Source of the DNA: CAYPTB01 sp964413535
Lineage (GTDB): Bacteria; Planctomycetota; UBA1135; GCA-002686595
Assembly: GCA_964413535.1 (NCBI GenBank)
Contig: CAYPTB010000029.1
Coordinates: 62,001-126,000, forward strand
Direction: 5' to 3'
DNA: 64,000 bases
Shown here one piece after another: positions 63,170 through 64,000 of the stretch (within the stretch, counting starts at the first letter, position 1; each line of letters starts with the position of its first letter). Under the pieces are notes generated by a model that searched no databases, was not told the origin of the DNA, and saw only the letters and a program-made list of their open reading frames with translations. The position numbers were made by a program, and so were the translations under genes.

Positions 63170-64000
63170 ATGAAGATGGCCATGGTCGGTCTGGGTCGGA
63201 TGGGCGCCAACATGGCGCGCCGCCTGATGCACGGCGGGCACGCGGTGGTCGCCTGCGACATCAACCGTTCGAGCGTCGACACGCTCGCGGCGGAAGGCGC
63301 GCTGGCGGGCTACACCCTTGCGGAAGCCGTGACGAAGCTCCAATCGCCGCGCGTCGTGTGGGTGATGGTCCCGGCGGGCGAGCCGACCGAGAAGGTGGTC
63401 GCCGAGCTCGGGAGCCTGCTCGCCTCGGGCGACGTGATCGTGGACGGCGGCAACAGCTTCTACAAGGACGACGTGCGTCGCAGTCGGACGTTGGCCTCGA
63501 AGGGCATCCACTACGTCGACGTCGGGACGAGCGGCGGGGTGTGGGGGTTCGAGCGCGGCTACTGCCTCATGGCCGGCGGACCCTCGCAGGCCTTCGAGGT
63601 CTTGACGCCGCTCCTGCGCACGCTCGCGCCGGGCCGCGGCGACAAGCCGCGCACGCCGGGCCGCGAGAAGGTCGAGAACGGCTCGACGGCGGAAGAGGGC
63701 TTCCTGCACTGCGGCCCAGTCGGAGCCGGACACTTCGCGAAGATGGTCCACAACGGCATCGAGTACGGACTGATGCAGGCCTACGCCGAGGGCTTCGACA
63801 TCCTGAAGGGCGCGGCCAACGCCGATCTGCCCGAGGGTCACCGCTACTCCTTCGACCACGCCGAGCTGTCCGAGCTGTGGCGTCGGGGCAGCGTCGTGGG
63901 CTCGTGGCTGCTCGACCTCACCGCCATGGCGATGCTCGAGAGCCCGTCGCTCGATGAGTACACGGGCTTCGTCCAGGACTCCGGCGAAGGCCGCTGGAAC
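63170..64000 (+). CDS. gnd: 6-phosphogluconate dehydrogenase, decarboxylating (partial, runs off the window)
   Basis: 277 codons are visible; the gene continues past 64000. Rossmann motif MVGLGRMGANMARRL, substrate loop VDVGTSGGVWGFERGYCLM, and catalytic Lys/Asn in FAKMVHNGIEYGLMQAYAEG. The sequence type, with an insertion after the GG and a short total length, fits the NAD-preferring GndA/YqeC class. Start ATG 63170 has a strong AAGGAGGAA just upstream. With transketolase it forms the oxidative/non-oxidative pentose phosphate link after the glycogen genes. Confidence 0.95.
   Translation, partial: MKMAMVGLGRMGANMARRLMHGGHAVVACDINRSSVDTLAAEGALAGYTLAEAVTKLQSPRVVWVMVPAGEPTEKVVAELGSLLASGDVIVDGGNSFYKDDVRRSRTLASKGIHYVDVGTSGGVWGFERGYCLMAGGPSQAFEVLTPLLRTLAPGRGDKPRTPGREKVENGSTAEEGFLHCGPVGAGHFAKMVHNGIEYGLMQAYAEGFDILKGAANADLPEGHRYSFDHAELSELWRRGSVVGSWLLDLTAMAMLESPSLDEYTGFVQDSGEGRWN

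Noticed and set aside
1..64000. CRISPR arrays, rRNA, tRNA, transposases
   Set aside because: No regularly spaced repeats, conserved rRNA segments, convincing cloverleaf or transposase motif was seen by eye; tRNAscan or Infernal could still find something small.

Overview
The window is very GC-rich (roughly 70 % by eye) and tightly packed, with many starts that overlap the preceding stop by 1 to 17 bases (ATGA, GTGA, TTGA). The genes suggest a Gram-negative-type heterotroph with outer-membrane efflux partners and lipoproteins. The octaheme cytochrome linked to Rieske/cytochrome b, the eukaryote-type (GT3) glycogen synthase, and the ECF sigma plus CHAT protease would fit Planctomycetota. That placement is an inference; there is no rRNA marker. 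I saw no rRNA, tRNA, CRISPR array or transposase.

Layout. 0.2-5.4 kb: ECF sigma factor, membrane anti-sigma with two zinc motifs, exported TPR-CHAT protease and a small exported protein. 5.6-15 kb: hybrid histidine kinase, nitrilase-family amidase, polytopic membrane protein, HEAT protein, metallo-beta-lactamase-fold lipoprotein, and a zinc-ribbon/methyltransferase/kinase fusion. 15-16.3 kb: an AbiEii-like nucleotidyltransferase with an XRE regulator and a palindromic operator, resembling a toxin-antitoxin pair. 16.5-22.6 kb: exported alpha/beta hydrolase and a 1287-residue Ig-domain lipoprotein, convergent. 23-28.7 kb: a coupled four-gene sugar module (two epimerases, GT2, methyltransferase) divergent from a membrane glycosyltransferase-like protein. 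28.7-30.8 kb: DNA-binding protein and cytochrome P450. 30.9-38 kb: Cys-rich exported protein, a complete tripartite ABC efflux system and a lipoprotein. 38.2-41.5 kb: Rieske, cytochrome b and octaheme HAO-like cytochrome. 41.5-46.5 kb: EgtB-like enzyme, a copper-type module (multicopper oxidase, outer-membrane factor, metal-binding lipoprotein) and a small wHTH-membrane protein. 46.5-48.8 kb: another large membrane glycosyltransferase-like protein. 48.9-60.8 kb: glycogen metabolism (debranching enzyme, GT4, GH57, and one 1411-residue protein fusing glycogen synthase to glycogen phosphorylase). 61-64 kb: transketolase and the start of 6-phosphogluconate dehydrogenase.

The glycogen cluster is interrupted between the debranching enzyme and GT4 by about 2.6 kb of visibly less GC-rich DNA on the opposite strand. 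This island holds an unknown exported protein and a DUF4258/YgiT-type pair. A 108-bp near-perfect copy of the debranching gene's 3' end lies inside the island and looks like the scar of an insertion or rearrangement.

The most interesting items are: (i) the sigma/anti-sigma/TPR-CHAT cassette, whose logic resembles CHAT-protease control of a sigma factor; (ii) the synthase-phosphorylase fusion; (iii) the quinol-Rieske/b-octaheme cluster; (iv) the flanked island in the glycogen operon; and (v) the operator-bearing nucleotidyltransferase/XRE pair.
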